DNA of 48,870 bases from Flavobacteriaceae bacterium UBA4166 (GTDB taxonomy: Bacteria; Bacteroidota; Bacteroidia; Flavobacteriales; Flavobacteriaceae), in contig DFVG01000021.1 in NCBI GenBank assembly GCA_002379985.1, positions 1 to 48,870 of the forward strand. Direction: 5' to 3'. A program made the position numbers and the translations under genes. The notes under the pieces were generated by a model. The model was not told where the DNA came from, did no database searches, and saw nothing but the letters and a program-made list of their open reading frames with translations. Of this stretch, positions 8,505 to 17,495 are shown piece by piece. How positions within the stretch are numbered: the first letter of the stretch is position 1; every line of letters begins with the position of its first letter.

Positions 8505-9362
8505 CTACCAATCTTTTTCGGATCGCACCCGCTGTCCTTTTTGTTTTTTAGCGTTAATTTTATCTTGAACTTTTTTCTCTTCATTATTCATCGCTTCTAG
8601 CAAATTCTGAATTTGCTGTGGGGATAATTTTCCAGGGACCGGCTGCTGATTTTTTGGAGTATCACCTTCCTTTTCGGGCTGATCGGGCTTTCCCTTTTGA
8701 TCTTCCTGATCGCCTTCTTTATTTTGGTCTTTCTCTTCTCCTTGATCTTTATTGTCTTCATCATCGCCTTCATTGCCTTCATTTTCCTTGTTTTGATCTC
8801 CTTGATCTTTATTTTCTTCGTTCTGATCGTTTTGGTCCTGCTGGTCCTGTTCTTTATCATCATCCCCGCCTCCGCCTTCCGGTGGATTCTTTTCTAACAT
8901 TTCTTTCGCCAAAGCCAAATTGTATCGGGTCTCATCATCTGTGGGATCATTTCTCAACGCATTTTTATACGATTCTACCGCTTCTTGGTATTTCTTGGCG
9001 TTCATAAAGGTGTTGCCAAGATTGTGAAAGGCGCTGTGCTTTTGTGCTTTGGTCTCTGCCGTTTGTGCCGCTTGTTGATACCGTCGCATGGCTTCGGCAT
9101 TTTTACTTTTTGAATAATACGCATTTCCCAAGTTGTACTTTCCGGTAGCCGCTTTAGGATTGAGTGCGATCGCTTTTCTGTAATCGGCTTCTCCTAAATT
9201 AAAATTGTCATTTTTCAGATTGCTTTGTCCTTCGCTCAACAAAGCTTTTGATTGTTTAATTTCAGCTTCTCGCTCTTTGTTTTGCTGCGCGGAAAGCGAT
9301 TCCGACAAGAACAAACTTCCTAAAAGCATCACTGCGATTGTACGGTACATCTTCCACTTCAT
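8505..9362 (-). CDS. batC: BatC: periplasmic TPR protein with acidic low-complexity tail
   Basis: A signal peptide (residues 1-25, ending 'SLSAQQ') precedes three TPR repeats (about 35-155: 'GEADYRKAIALNP', 'AEAMRRYQQAA', 'QEAVESYKNALRNDP'). From about residue 165 to 245 the protein is a disordered, strongly acidic, glutamine/asparagine-rich stretch with repeated 'NKDQG' and 'DQEDQ' units, followed by a charged helix. Such tails occur in other BatC proteins, but this one is long. The protein is thought to act in the periplasm with BatB/BatA. The low-complexity DNA also opens long non-coding frames on both strands, which I do not regard as genes. Confidence 0.87.
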   Translation of the reverse strand: MKWKMYRTIAVMLLGSLFLSESLSAQQNKEREAEIKQSKALLSEGQSNLKNDNFNLGEADYRKAIALNPKAATGKYNLGNAYYSKSKNAEAMRRYQQAAQTAETKAQKHSAFHNLGNTFMNAKKYQEAVESYKNALRNDPTDDETRYNLALAKEMLEKNPPEGGGGDDDKEQDQQDQNDQNEENKDQGDQNKENEGNEGDDEDNKDQGEEKDQNKEGDQEDQKGKPDQPEKEGDTPKNQQPVPGKLSPQQIQNLLEAMNNEEKKVQDKINAKKQKGQRVRSEKDW

Positions 9363-9363
9363 A

Positions 9364-10401
9364 TCACTTCTTTTTTTCGTTGAATAAATTAAGGCGTTTC
9401 AACCATTGTGTCTTTCGTTCTAACAAGAACACGTCTAATACCAACAAAAACAATGCCCCGGCCAAAAACCACTGAAATTGATCTTTAAAATCACTGAATT
9501 GCTTGGCTTCAAAGGTCTTCTTGTCCATTCCGTTCAGGATTTCTGTCACATTGTCAACCACTTCCGAAGTATCGTTTCCATTGATATAGCTTCCGTTGCT
9601 CACTTCTGCTATTTCGATCAAGGTTTCCTCATTCAGTTGGGTTACTACGCGCTCGTTGTTCTGATCGCGTTTATAATACTGCAACACACCGTCGCTTTTA
9701 ATGGGAATAGGCCCTCCGTTGGGAGTACCCACCCCAATGGTGAAGATGCGAATGCCTTCTTCGGCGGCTTGTTGGGCTAGTTCGGCCACATTTCCTTCAT
9801 GGTCTTCGCCGTCACTTACAATAAATAAGACCCTATTGGTTTGTTCTTCATCATTGTAATAGGTTTTTGCCATTTCAATCGCTTCGGTAATGGCGGTGCC
9901 TTGAGAAGAAACCATGTCCGTGTTCATGCTATTCAGAAACAAGCGCGCAGATGAAAAATCGGTGGTAATCGGAACCTGTGGAAATGCACTTCCGGCGTAG
10001 CCGATAATCCCGATACGATCTCCCGCCAGACTATTGATGATCTGAGATACCAATTGTTTCGACTTTTCGATTCGATTTGGTGCGATGTCTTCTGCCAACA
10101 TACTTTTTGACACGTCTATCGCAAAGACCAGATCAACCCCTTCTCGTTTCACCGTTTCTAACTTGGTGCCAATTTTAGGATTTACCAAGGCCATACTCAT
10201 ACACGCAACGGCAAGACAGAGTACGATGAGTTTTAACACCGACTTAAATACAGACGAGTTTGGTGTTAGACGTTGTAGCAGCTCTGCATCGGCAAATTTA
10301 GACTGTAGCCGCTTTTTCCAGATGAGCACCCCTACAAACAGCACTACGAAGAACGCAATGGCGAACAATAAATAAAAATATATGGGTGATTCGTACTGCA
10401 T
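9364..10401 (-). CDS. batB: BatB: VWA-domain membrane protein
   Basis: It has two N-terminal membrane helices (about residues 8-28 and 56-76), a von Willebrand A domain (about 88-290) and one C-terminal helix (about 310-328). The MIDAS metal site is intact: DxSxS at 'DVSKS' (about residue 96) and 'SDGEDHEG' further on. VWA domains of this type bind partner proteins through a divalent metal. The layout and position directly after batA identify BatB. It is presumably controlled by the MoxR AAA+ ATPase encoded at the head of the operon. Confidence 0.92.
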   Translation of the reverse strand: MQYESPIYFYLLFAIAFFVVLFVGVLIWKKRLQSKFADAELLQRLTPNSSVFKSVLKLIVLCLAVACMSMALVNPKIGTKLETVKREGVDLVFAIDVSKSMLAEDIAPNRIEKSKQLVSQIINSLAGDRIGIIGYAGSAFPQVPITTDFSSARLFLNSMNTDMVSSQGTAITEAIEMAKTYYNDEEQTNRVLFIVSDGEDHEGNVAELAQQAAEEGIRIFTIGVGTPNGGPIPIKSDGVLQYYKRDQNNERVVTQLNEETLIEIAEVSNGSYINGNDTSEVVDNVTEILNGMDKKTFEAKQFSDFKDQFQWFLAGALFLLVLDVFLLERKTQWLKRLNLFNEKKK

Positions 10402-10403
10402 AA

Positions 10404-11408
10404 TTACACGAAGCTTCTAAATATAGTATGTCGCAACAAGAATTCGAAAGCAATCAAACCCAATGCAATCAATGCGAGAGGTCTAAATTTTTCGTCATAA
10501 TTCTTGTACTTAAATTCTTCAATATCAGTTTGTTCTAATTGATTGATCTCGTCATAAATTTCTTCCAAACGGGTATTAGACGTCGCTCTAAAATACTTTC
10601 CACCAGTAGTTTCGGCGATTTCTTGCAACAAGGCTTCGTCAATTTCCACTTGAATGTTACCATATTGAAAGGTCCCGTCATTTCGTATTCCGATAGGTGA
10701 CAGTGCCATACCGTTTGTTCCAAGACCAATGGTATACACCTTAATCCCAAACTCTACCGCTAACTCACTTGCGATCTTTGGATCGATAAAGCCGCTGTTG
10801 TTCACTCCGTCTGTCAACAAAATGATCACTTTGCTAACCGCCCTGCTTTCTTTCAATCGGTTTACCGACGTGGCTAGGCCCATTCCGATAGCTGTTCCTC
10901 CTTCAATCACCGTATTATAAGAGATTCCTTTTAAGGACGAGAGCACAATGGTTTTGTCACTTGTTAACGGTGTTTTTGTAAAACTCTCACCGGCGTATTC
11001 CACTAAACCAATACGATCTGTAGGCCGATCATTGATAAATTGTGCCGCTACTTTTTTTAAGGCTTCCAAACGATTGGGGCGCAGATCGCGCGCAAGCATA
11101 CTAGCCGAAACGTCAATGGCCATCACAATATCAATTCCTTTGGTGGTTTTAATTCGAGTGGATTCGTCTACGGTTCTTGGGCGTGCCAAAGCCGTAATGA
11201 TAAGGGCCAGTGCAATAAGTCGAAGGATGAAAAGCAAAGGACGCAATCGTGCCAACCAATTCTTTTTTGTTTTAAACCCTGAAATGCTCGAAATACGCAA
11301 TGCAGCCGTACTCCGTTTGCGTGTCCAAACATACCACGCTACTAATACCGGAAGCACCAGCAGGAGCCAGAATAGTTCAGGATTAACAAATTCAAACTGT
11401 GACATCAT
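10404..11408 (-). CDS. batA: BatA: VWA-domain membrane protein
   Basis: The arrangement is the same as its neighbour: helices near residues 10-27 and 57-77, a VWA domain (about 92-285) with MIDAS 'DVSAS', and a C-terminal helix (about 306-325). The paralogy with BatB is evident. The ATG at 11408 overlaps the stop of the upstream BatD-like gene by 4 nt (ATGA). Expected location is the cytoplasmic membrane, with the VWA domain exposed for metal-dependent binding of partners. Confidence 0.92.
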   Translation of the reverse strand: MMSQFEFVNPELFWLLLVLPVLVAWYVWTRKRSTAALRISSISGFKTKKNWLARLRPLLFILRLIALALIITALARPRTVDESTRIKTTKGIDIVMAIDVSASMLARDLRPNRLEALKKVAAQFINDRPTDRIGLVEYAGESFTKTPLTSDKTIVLSSLKGISYNTVIEGGTAIGMGLATSVNRLKESRAVSKVIILLTDGVNNSGFIDPKIASELAVEFGIKVYTIGLGTNGMALSPIGIRNDGTFQYGNIQVEIDEALLQEIAETTGGKYFRATSNTRLEEIYDEINQLEQTDIEEFKYKNYDEKFRPLALIALGLIAFEFLLRHTIFRSFV

Positions 11409-13054
11409 TGCGTTTGGGTTTCTAACACTTCTAATTCTACTGAATTTATAATTCTTTCTTTTATGTCTTCAGCGTACGTTTCGTTTGTAGGATACACCAC
11501 GGTTACTTGTTGCATGCCGTTGGCTTGTGAAAAAGTGAGGATTTCATACGCGAACGGAATCGGCAACACCTTTCCTTTATCGTTGACCAAATTAAACTCT
11601 CCATACGCCTTCACTCCTTCGATGCCTTTTTCGGTAGAAAATGTTTCTTTTTTTGCGAGGAGATTGGTGGCTCCTTTTCGTTCTAATTCTTGCAAGCTTT
11701 CTTCTACCGCCGCATCCAGATCAAACTCTTGTTGTCCTGCAAACTGTACCGTACTAACACTCGTGTAAAAATGTTTAAAGTCGCCAAAACTGAACATATC
11801 CAATTGTGCAATGCTGCTTTCCGCTCCTTCCGGAAGATTGGGTTCTTGTCGCACCAACACATCGGGAGTTTCGATAATAACGGCTGGAGTACCGTATTCA
11901 CTGCGTATCCATCGACCTTCTGCCAACTCTTTTGTAACGTTACTGAAAAATATATCACGAATGGTATCAAACCCTTTCACAGAACCATAGACGATCCCAC
12001 CTATTAGCAGGAGTCCAGCGACACCACTTAGTCCGTAGATCCATCGTTTGCGCTTACGCCGTCTATTGAGCTCTTCCAGATAGGCTTCATTTTCACGAAG
12101 TTCTTCTACGGTGGGTTCGGGGATGGCTGCTTTTGTTTCGTTAATTACTTCTTCCACCGTATTTCGGTCGGCTTTGGCTTGGCCTTCCATCTGTTTGAAT
12201 TTGGCGAACTTTACCAAGTCGGCACGCTTCAATACGGCATCTAACTTTTTGAGGGTTTGAGGATCCAAGTCTAATTCGCCCGCATCCTTATGCATTTGGA
12301 GTCGGAATATCAACTCATCGGTAGTGCTTTCCTGAGCGCGATCATCCACTTCCCTGTCAAGGTAGCGCTTCACAATCTCCGTAAGTTGCGAATAATATTT
12401 CTTAGAGTTGTCTTCTTTCAACCAATTAGATTGATCTAAGGTTTGCAACGAAACCATCGCCTCCTCGTAGGGTTCTAATACGATATCATTTTCGGCTTCT
12501 TTCTTCTTCTTTCGATAGATGACGTACGCCACTGCCCCTAGCACCAAGGTGATCAAACCTACCCAAAATAAAAACTTCGACCAGTTGAATGGCGGGTCTT
12601 CGACTTCCACAGCCGGCTTGATCGTGAACATTTTCTGCTGCGTGGTATCCACAGGCACATCCCGAACCTCCACGGCAACCGAATCGGTTGGATAGGGAGT
12701 ATCGTTTATAAAAACACGTTGCGAAGGTATGGTGTAGGCCCCACTATCAAATTGGGTAAGCCCGTACTTCTTGATGAGTCGATAGCGTTCATCTTGTCGC
12801 AAAGTATCTGTTTTATAGGACTCGATGGTTTCCAGCGGGGCAAAACTCTGTCCTTCCGGAAACAGTACCAGATCGGTGGTGTCTGCGGAAACTTCAATGG
12901 TATACTGAATTTCTTCGCCAATACGGATCATCGTAGTATCGACAGAACTTTCCACCTGAGCGAAAGCTCCTTCCGAAGCAAAGAATAGAAGCATTACCAG
13001 CATTCCGAAGCGCCCAAAATTCAAAAAAGATATGTTTTTACAGCTATTTCTCAT
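11405..13054 (-). CDS. BatD-like two-helix membrane protein of the moxR-bat operon
   Basis: The 549-residue protein has a signal peptide (ending 'GAFAQ', about residue 33), a periplasmic beta-sandwich related to the N-terminal part of BatD (residues 35-150), a membrane helix (about 160-178), a cytoplasmic helical region of about 150 residues that is rich in charged residues, a second helix (about 338-356) and a second extracytoplasmic domain of about 190 residues. It sits where Bacteroidota operons carry a DUF4381/BatD-like member between the DUF58 gene and batA. The C-terminal domain has no family I recognise. The gene overlaps both neighbours by 4 nt. Confidence 0.75.
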   Translation of the reverse strand: MRNSCKNISFLNFGRFGMLVMLLFFASEGAFAQVESSVDTTMIRIGEEIQYTIEVSADTTDLVLFPEGQSFAPLETIESYKTDTLRQDERYRLIKKYGLTQFDSGAYTIPSQRVFINDTPYPTDSVAVEVRDVPVDTTQQKMFTIKPAVEVEDPPFNWSKFLFWVGLITLVLGAVAYVIYRKKKKEAENDIVLEPYEEAMVSLQTLDQSNWLKEDNSKKYYSQLTEIVKRYLDREVDDRAQESTTDELIFRLQMHKDAGELDLDPQTLKKLDAVLKRADLVKFAKFKQMEGQAKADRNTVEEVINETKAAIPEPTVEELRENEAYLEELNRRRKRKRWIYGLSGVAGLLLIGGIVYGSVKGFDTIRDIFFSNVTKELAEGRWIRSEYGTPAVIIETPDVLVRQEPNLPEGAESSIAQLDMFSFGDFKHFYTSVSTVQFAGQQEFDLDAAVEESLQELERKGATNLLAKKETFSTEKGIEGVKAYGEFNLVNDKGKVLPIPFAYEILTFSQANGMQQVTVVYPTNETYAEDIKERIINSVELEVLETQTQ

Positions 13055-13914
13055 CGCCTTTTAAAATATCCTAATAATTTTTTGACGTAGCTTTCATCCA
13101 CGCGGCAGCTCAGTGCCCCGGCACCACTTTTTGTAAACGATTCTTGAAATTCATCTACCCGTTCTCGATAATAGCGATGATAATTATTTCGCACCCCTTT
13201 CGAAGAGGTGTTTACTAAGAGTAATTCGCCCGTTTCTTCATCTTCCATTGGTACCATTCCCAAATTAGGGATCTGTTCTTCGCGGCGATCGTAGACACGA
13301 ATACCGGTAATATCGTGTTTTTTAGCAGCGATCTTCAGTGTGTCGCGATAGCCATCATCCATAAAATCGGATAACACAAAAACGATGGCTTTTTTCTTCA
13401 TCACACTCGCCATAAACTTCAGAGCCTGCGCGATATTTGTTTTTTTGCTATTCGGTTCAAATTCGAGTAGTTCGCGGATGATTCGCAAGACGTGCGACTT
13501 TCCTTTTTTGGGCGGAATAAAAAGTTCTACTTCGTCTGAGAAGAGAATAAGTCCAATTTTATCATTATTCTGAAGCGCTGAAAAAGCGAGGGTAGCAGCG
13601 ATTTCAGTAACGATCTCATTTTTGAACTGCTGATGGGTTCCGAAGAATTCAGAACCACTGATGTCGGCGACCAGCATAAGCGTTAGTTCGCGTTCTTCTT
13701 CAAACACTTTTACAAAAGGTTCGTTATAGCGAGCGGTTACGTTCCAGTCGATATTTCGCACATCATCTCCAAACTGGTATTGGCGCACTTCACTAAAGGT
13801 CATCCCGCGCCCTTTGAACGTACTGTGATACTCGCCTCCAAACACGTGGTCACTAAGACGACGCGTCTTGATCTCGATTTTTCGTACTTTCTTAAGAAGT
13901 TCTTTGGTGTCCAT
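13051..13914 (-). CDS. DUF58 domain protein (VWA-like)
   Basis: The start at 13914 (287 residues) gives the usual 'MDTKELLKKVRKIEIKTRR' beginning; an in-frame ATG 24 nt earlier adds only an atypical stretch. The DUF58 core has the highly conserved 'GRGMTFSEVRQY' and 'DDVRNIDWNVTAR' motifs, followed by a VWA-like fold with an intact DxSxS ('DISGS'). No membrane helix is present, so it is cytosolic. DUF58 proteins nearly always follow a MoxR ATPase gene and are thought to be its partner or client adaptor. Confidence 0.93.
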   Translation of the reverse strand: MDTKELLKKVRKIEIKTRRLSDHVFGGEYHSTFKGRGMTFSEVRQYQFGDDVRNIDWNVTARYNEPFVKVFEEERELTLMLVADISGSEFFGTHQQFKNEIVTEIAATLAFSALQNNDKIGLILFSDEVELFIPPKKGKSHVLRIIRELLEFEPNSKKTNIAQALKFMASVMKKKAIVFVLSDFMDDGYRDTLKIAAKKHDITGIRVYDRREEQIPNLGMVPMEDEETGELLLVNTSSKGVRNNYHRYYRERVDEFQESFTKSGAGALSCRVDESYVKKLLGYFKRR

Positions 13915-13988
13915 GAATGATTTACGATCTACATGCAATTGGTGCCGGGCCTTTTTTGGCTTTCTTCGTGATGGTTGAATCTTAAATC

Positions 13989-14993
13989 TTACGGTACCTC
14001 AATAACATTGACGATTTTGTTGATAAGGTCTTCGGAAGTAATATTTTCTGCCTCTGCTTCGTAGGTGACCCCAATACGGTGACGTAGTACATCGTGCACC
14101 ACAGCGCGCACATCTTCCGGAATTACATACCCACGTCTTCTAATAAAGGCATAGCATTTGGCGGCCATCGCCAAGTTGATACTTCCACGAGGGGACGCAC
14201 CAAAACCAATAAGGGGTTTAATATCTGAAAGGTTGTACTGTTCCGGATTCCGCGTAGCGAAAATAATATCCAAGATGTATTTCTCGATCTTTTCGTCCAT
14301 ATACACTTCCCGAACGGCGGACTGTGCGCGAAGAATTTGATCTAGGGTAACCACCGGTTTCACTTCTTCAAAACCACCTTTTAGATTCTGACGAATGATG
14401 AGCTGTTCTTCGGAAAGTTTTGGATAATCGATCACCGTTTTTAGCATAAAACGGTCTACTTGTGCTTCCGGAAGCGGATAGGTTCCTTCTTGCTCAATGG
14501 GGTTTTGGGTGGCCATCACCAAAAATGGTTTGTCTAAAGTGAAGGTGTCTTCCCCGATAGTGACTTGCTTTTCCTGCATTGCTTCGAGCAAAGCCGATTG
14601 GACTTTGGCAGGCGCTCGATTGATCTCATCTGCTAATACGAAATTGGCAAAAATGGGACCTTTTTTGATACTGAAGTCATTTACCTTCATATTATAGATG
14701 AGCGTTCCTACCACATCAGCAGGCAAGAGATCTGGGGTAAATTGAATTCGACTAAAGGTTCCGTGAACCGCTTTTGATAGCGTGTTAATAGCCAGCGTTT
14801 TTGCCAAGCCGGGAACGCCTTCTAACAGAATATGGCCTTGTCCAAGGAGTCCGATTAAAAGTCGTTCGACCATGTGTTTTTGGCCTACGATGACCTTATT
14901 CATTTCAAGCGTCAAGATATCTACAAACGCACTTTCTTTCTCGATTTTTTCATTCAATACTCCGATGTCTAAAGCAGTATTCGTTTCTTCCAT
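13989..14993 (-). CDS. moxR: MoxR family AAA+ ATPase
   Basis: The chosen start at 14993 gives 334 residues, the usual length; the longer frame to 15038 adds an unrelated hydrophobic stretch. Walker A is 'GVPGLAKT' (about residue 62), Walker B 'LADEINRA' (about 120), and sensor 1 'ATQNPIEQEGTYPLPEAQ'; the AAA lid domain follows to the end. MoxR ATPases act as chaperone-like remodelers for VWA proteins. It is the first gene of the minus-strand operon running to 5613, 74 nt ahead of the DUF58 gene. Confidence 0.96.
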   Translation of the reverse strand: MEETNTALDIGVLNEKIEKESAFVDILTLEMNKVIVGQKHMVERLLIGLLGQGHILLEGVPGLAKTLAINTLSKAVHGTFSRIQFTPDLLPADVVGTLIYNMKVNDFSIKKGPIFANFVLADEINRAPAKVQSALLEAMQEKQVTIGEDTFTLDKPFLVMATQNPIEQEGTYPLPEAQVDRFMLKTVIDYPKLSEEQLIIRQNLKGGFEEVKPVVTLDQILRAQSAVREVYMDEKIEKYILDIIFATRNPEQYNLSDIKPLIGFGASPRGSINLAMAAKCYAFIRRRGYVIPEDVRAVVHDVLRHRIGVTYEAEAENITSEDLINKIVNVIEVP

Positions 14994-15163
14994 AAGTATA
15001 GATTCAAGTGATACGTAAGCTACAGGTGTAACAACCACGCAAATTGCCTAAATATTATGGTAAACCCTGTTAATGATAGGTTAAAAGTATGTCACTATTG
15101 GAACATGAATCGTGGTCGCCGTCTCTGTACTTTTTGCTACTTTTAAGGCTGCAAATTTATTAT

Positions 15164-16033
15164 ATGAAAACTACTTTTTCAAGAACCGTTCAGGGATGTA
15201 TGGGTTGGGGTTCGTGGGGTCACGACCTCAGTGCTTCAGAAATGACGCAGCGTATCAATTTTTGTGTCGAACAAGGCATCACCACTTTTGATCATGCAGA
15301 TATTTACGGCGATTACAGCACAGAGGAAACTTACGGGAAAGCGCTTTCACAGGCCGGTATCAACCGTGAAACCATTCAGTTGATTTCAAAATGTGGTATT
15401 CAATACGTGGGAAAAGCCCGTGACAATGCTATCAAGCACTACCAGTATGATGCTGAATATATTATTTGGAGTGCCGAACGGTCCATCAAATTGTTACAAG
15501 CAGAATATTTAGATCTGTTTCTTCTGCATCGACCGAGTCCGTTGCTACAACCCGAAGAAGTAGTCAAAGCGATAGAAACCTTATTAGATACGGGTAAGAT
15601 TCGAGCCTTTGGCGTTTCCAACTTTACACCTTCGCAAACACGATTGCTCTCAAAGTATGTTCCTGTTTCTGTCAATCAGATCGAGTTTTCTTTGACCCAC
15701 TTTCAGCCGATGCTTCAGGGCGATCTGGATATGATGATCTCCAAAGATATTACCCCCATGGCTTGGAGTCCGCTGGGTAGTGTTTTCAAAGAAGATTCCG
15801 AACAAACCAAACGAATTCACACGGTTCTAGAAAACTTAACAAAAAAATACAGTGCAACAAAAGACCAATTGCTTCTAGGTTGGATCTTAAAACATCCCGC
15901 AATGATTCATCCGGTTATTGGTACTTCAACGGAATCCCGTATTGCACAAGCGGTTGCCGCCGAACATATTGCCCTGGAAGAAACCGACTGGTTTGCGCTA
16001 TGGGTGGCGAGCCAAGGACACAAAGTGCCATAA
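15164..16033 (+). CDS. Aldo/keto reductase (YdhF-like)
   Basis: The start at 15164 gives a 289-residue (alpha/beta)8 NADPH-dependent oxidoreductase; the longer frame adds 25 residues without family character. The catalytic tetrad is visible: Asp and Tyr in 'DHADIYGDY' (about 47-52), Lys in 'ISKCGIQ' and His in 'LLHRPSP'. The NADP-binding end ('IGTSTESRI') is intact. It resembles E. coli YdhF; substrates of this branch are unknown. The gene is monocistronic with a strong terminator. Confidence 0.92.
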   Translation: MKTTFSRTVQGCMGWGSWGHDLSASEMTQRINFCVEQGITTFDHADIYGDYSTEETYGKALSQAGINRETIQLISKCGIQYVGKARDNAIKHYQYDAEYIIWSAERSIKLLQAEYLDLFLLHRPSPLLQPEEVVKAIETLLDTGKIRAFGVSNFTPSQTRLLSKYVPVSVNQIEFSLTHFQPMLQGDLDMMISKDITPMAWSPLGSVFKEDSEQTKRIHTVLENLTKKYSATKDQLLLGWILKHPAMIHPVIGTSTESRIAQAVAAEHIALEETDWFALWVASQGHKVP

Positions 16034-16064
16034 AAAAAAGGAGGCTCGATGAGCCTCCTTTTTT
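16034..16064 (+). terminator. Intrinsic terminator (bidirectional)
   Basis: An 8-bp perfect GC-rich stem (GGAGGCTC / GAGCCTCC) around a 3-nt loop, extended by A-T pairs and followed by T-runs on either strand. It lies between the converging aldo/keto reductase gene and the small exported-protein gene. Confidence 0.9.
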
Positions 16065-16091
16065 CTTTCTCTTTTTCAAAAACAATGTATA

Positions 16092-16487
16092 TTATTCTTC
16101 CAGAGTCACGGTACCAATTGCGGTTGCTTCTCCTGTAACAATCTCCACATTCTGAAACACTTGGGATTCGGTCTGACCGTTTTTAGTGGCTTCAACGATC
16201 ACCTTATACATTCCCTCTTCAAATCCTGTAATAAAAAATTCTCCATTTTCTTTAGTTGTACCCGTAATGGTCGCTTCTCCATTGGTAGCAACAATTTCAA
16301 TCTCATCGGCGTCCGGAGCAATAATACTTCCCATCAATGCACCGTCCGTTGGAATTCCCTCTTCCACATCTTCTTCATAGATATTTTCAGCGATTAATCC
16401 TTCGGGCTCACTTGGTGTAGCTACCGAAGTAATCACAGTAGCGGGCAATGCTACAAACAACAGGTATAAACTTATCTTCCAAATCAT
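16092..16487 (-). CDS. Small exported protein with carboxypeptidase-regulatory-like domain
   Basis: The 131-residue protein has an N-terminal signal segment (residues 1-23) without a lipobox cysteine, so it is probably released into the periplasm or stays anchored by this segment. A short acidic linker follows, then a single seven-strand beta-sandwich of the carboxypeptidase-regulatory/transthyretin-like type (about 48-131: 'GSIIAPDA', 'ITGTTKENGEFFITGFEEGMYKV', 'VTLEE' end). No catalytic residues are expected. The same type of domain ends the next gene upstream (16665-17468), and both genes have near-identical promoters, so they are probably co-regulated and perhaps related by duplication. 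Confidence 0.75.
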   Translation of the reverse strand: MIWKISLYLLFVALPATVITSVATPSEPEGLIAENIYEEDVEEGIPTDGALMGSIIAPDADEIEIVATNGEATITGTTKENGEFFITGFEEGMYKVIVEATKNGQTESQVFQNVEIVTGEATAIGTVTLEE

Positions 16488-16512
16488 TTTTCTATTTCTT
16501 TAATGGTATACC

Positions 16513-16586
16513 CAAATATACTTTTGAAAGTGTGGTGCTGAGTCTTGCTTAACAATGATTAACAGCGACTTTAACCGCTAGTTAAC
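16513..16586 (-). promoter_or_regulatory. Promoter with four GTTAA repeats (copy A)
   Basis: On the minus strand a perfect -7 box TATATTTG (16513-16520) lies 25 nt before the start codon at 16487. Beginning 28 bp upstream of it are four repeats read as TTAAC on the plus strand, at 16549, 16559, 16571 and 16582 (spacing 10, 12, 11). The same architecture appears at 17496-17570. It resembles the direct-repeat sites of OmpR/PhoB-type response regulators. Confidence 0.7.
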
Positions 16587-16613
16587 TATAAGAAATGTTA
16601 AAGGATACCACAC

Positions 16614-16639
16614 AAAAAAGCAGGGAGGTTACCCCTGCT
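16614..16639 (-). terminator. Intrinsic terminator of the DUF4382 gene
   Basis: A 6-bp stem (GCAGGG / CCCTGC) with a 7-nt loop and an A6 run on its left forms a U-run on the minus strand. It lies 26 nt after the DUF4382 stop codon and just before the repeat promoter of the next gene. Confidence 0.75.
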
Positions 16640-16664
16640 CTTAAGTGTCTTATGGAACGTGTTC

Positions 16665-17468
16665 TTATTCAATAATGAACTCTACCGTTTCTACTGTGGT
16701 GACATCTCCTATGGTTACCTCAATATCGGGTAGGGTGATGGAAGGAAGTCCAAGATCAGCATCTGCTTCAAACGTAAGATCATACGTCCCTTCAGGTACA
16801 CCACTCAACACATATGTTCCATTGATGTCGGTATATGTGGAAATTTCTGCCAATCCATTCGTAGCCGTTACGAGCGTTTGTATTCCCAGTGGCAATACCG
16901 TTCCGGAAATTGCGCCGGTTTCAGCAACAGTCGTAGCTCTAATCACAGGTTTCAGATTATATCCTCCGTCACCTCGAGCCACTACCGAGGCATCCACATC
17001 AAAGTCTAATACGAATTCATACAATACACCATTTTCTAATGTTTGATTCACATTAATTTTTAATCCAGATTGCTGTGCGCTAGGAGTGTTTAATGGAAAC
17101 GTCTCACCATCAACGACCACCGTATTGTCATCTCCTAAAATCAAGCGAATCTGACTCAAGTTTCCGGCAGGCACTTCGTCATCTACTAAAAGGACGGAGA
17201 CACCTCCGGTTAATTCTAGTAGATCATATACTCCAGTATTCACTGTTCCTATCGACACTTCATCTTCAGAATCATTGTATTTTACAACAACATCTTCCAC
17301 TTCTACAAATACGGCTTCATAATCACCGGGTGCGTCTACCATGCGAACACTGATTTGGGACGTTCCTTGGGGGTCATTATCTGGGTTAGAATTAGCATCA
17401 TCATCGCTACAAGAGACCACGGCAAAACTTAGTAAAGCAACAATGGCAACATTTAATAAATTTTTCAT
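16665..17468 (-). CDS. DUF4382 lipoprotein with carboxypeptidase-regulatory-like domain
   Basis: The start at 17468 gives a clear lipoprotein signal peptide with lipobox 'FAVVSC' (Cys about 20); the longer frame hides it. A short D/N-rich linker is followed by a DUF4382 domain (about 30-160, 'ISVRMVDAPGDYEAVFVEVEDV' type start), then a carboxypeptidase-regulatory-like beta-sandwich (about 185-267). DUF4382 proteins are surface or periplasmic lipoproteins of unknown role. The repeat promoter 17496-17570 controls it, and the divergent SDR gene shares the same intergenic space. Confidence 0.88.
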   Translation of the reverse strand: MKNLLNVAIVALLSFAVVSCSDDDANSNPDNDPQGTSQISVRMVDAPGDYEAVFVEVEDVVVKYNDSEDEVSIGTVNTGVYDLLELTGGVSVLLVDDEVPAGNLSQIRLILGDDNTVVVDGETFPLNTPSAQQSGLKINVNQTLENGVLYEFVLDFDVDASVVARGDGGYNLKPVIRATTVAETGAISGTVLPLGIQTLVTATNGLAEISTYTDINGTYVLSGVPEGTYDLTFEADADLGLPSITLPDIEVTIGDVTTVETVEFIIE

Positions 17469-17495
17469 CTTAATGGGGTTTAGGTTTATTGGTAG

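Noticed and set aside
8597..9007. Long open frames on both strands across the batC tail
   Set aside because: They arise from the purine-rich low-complexity DNA encoding the acidic tail; their products are monotonous I/L/F- or K/I/R-rich and batC itself is well supported.
14994..15038. N-terminal extension of moxR
   Set aside because: The added residues do not fit the MoxR N-terminus, and the ATG at 14993 gives the standard length.
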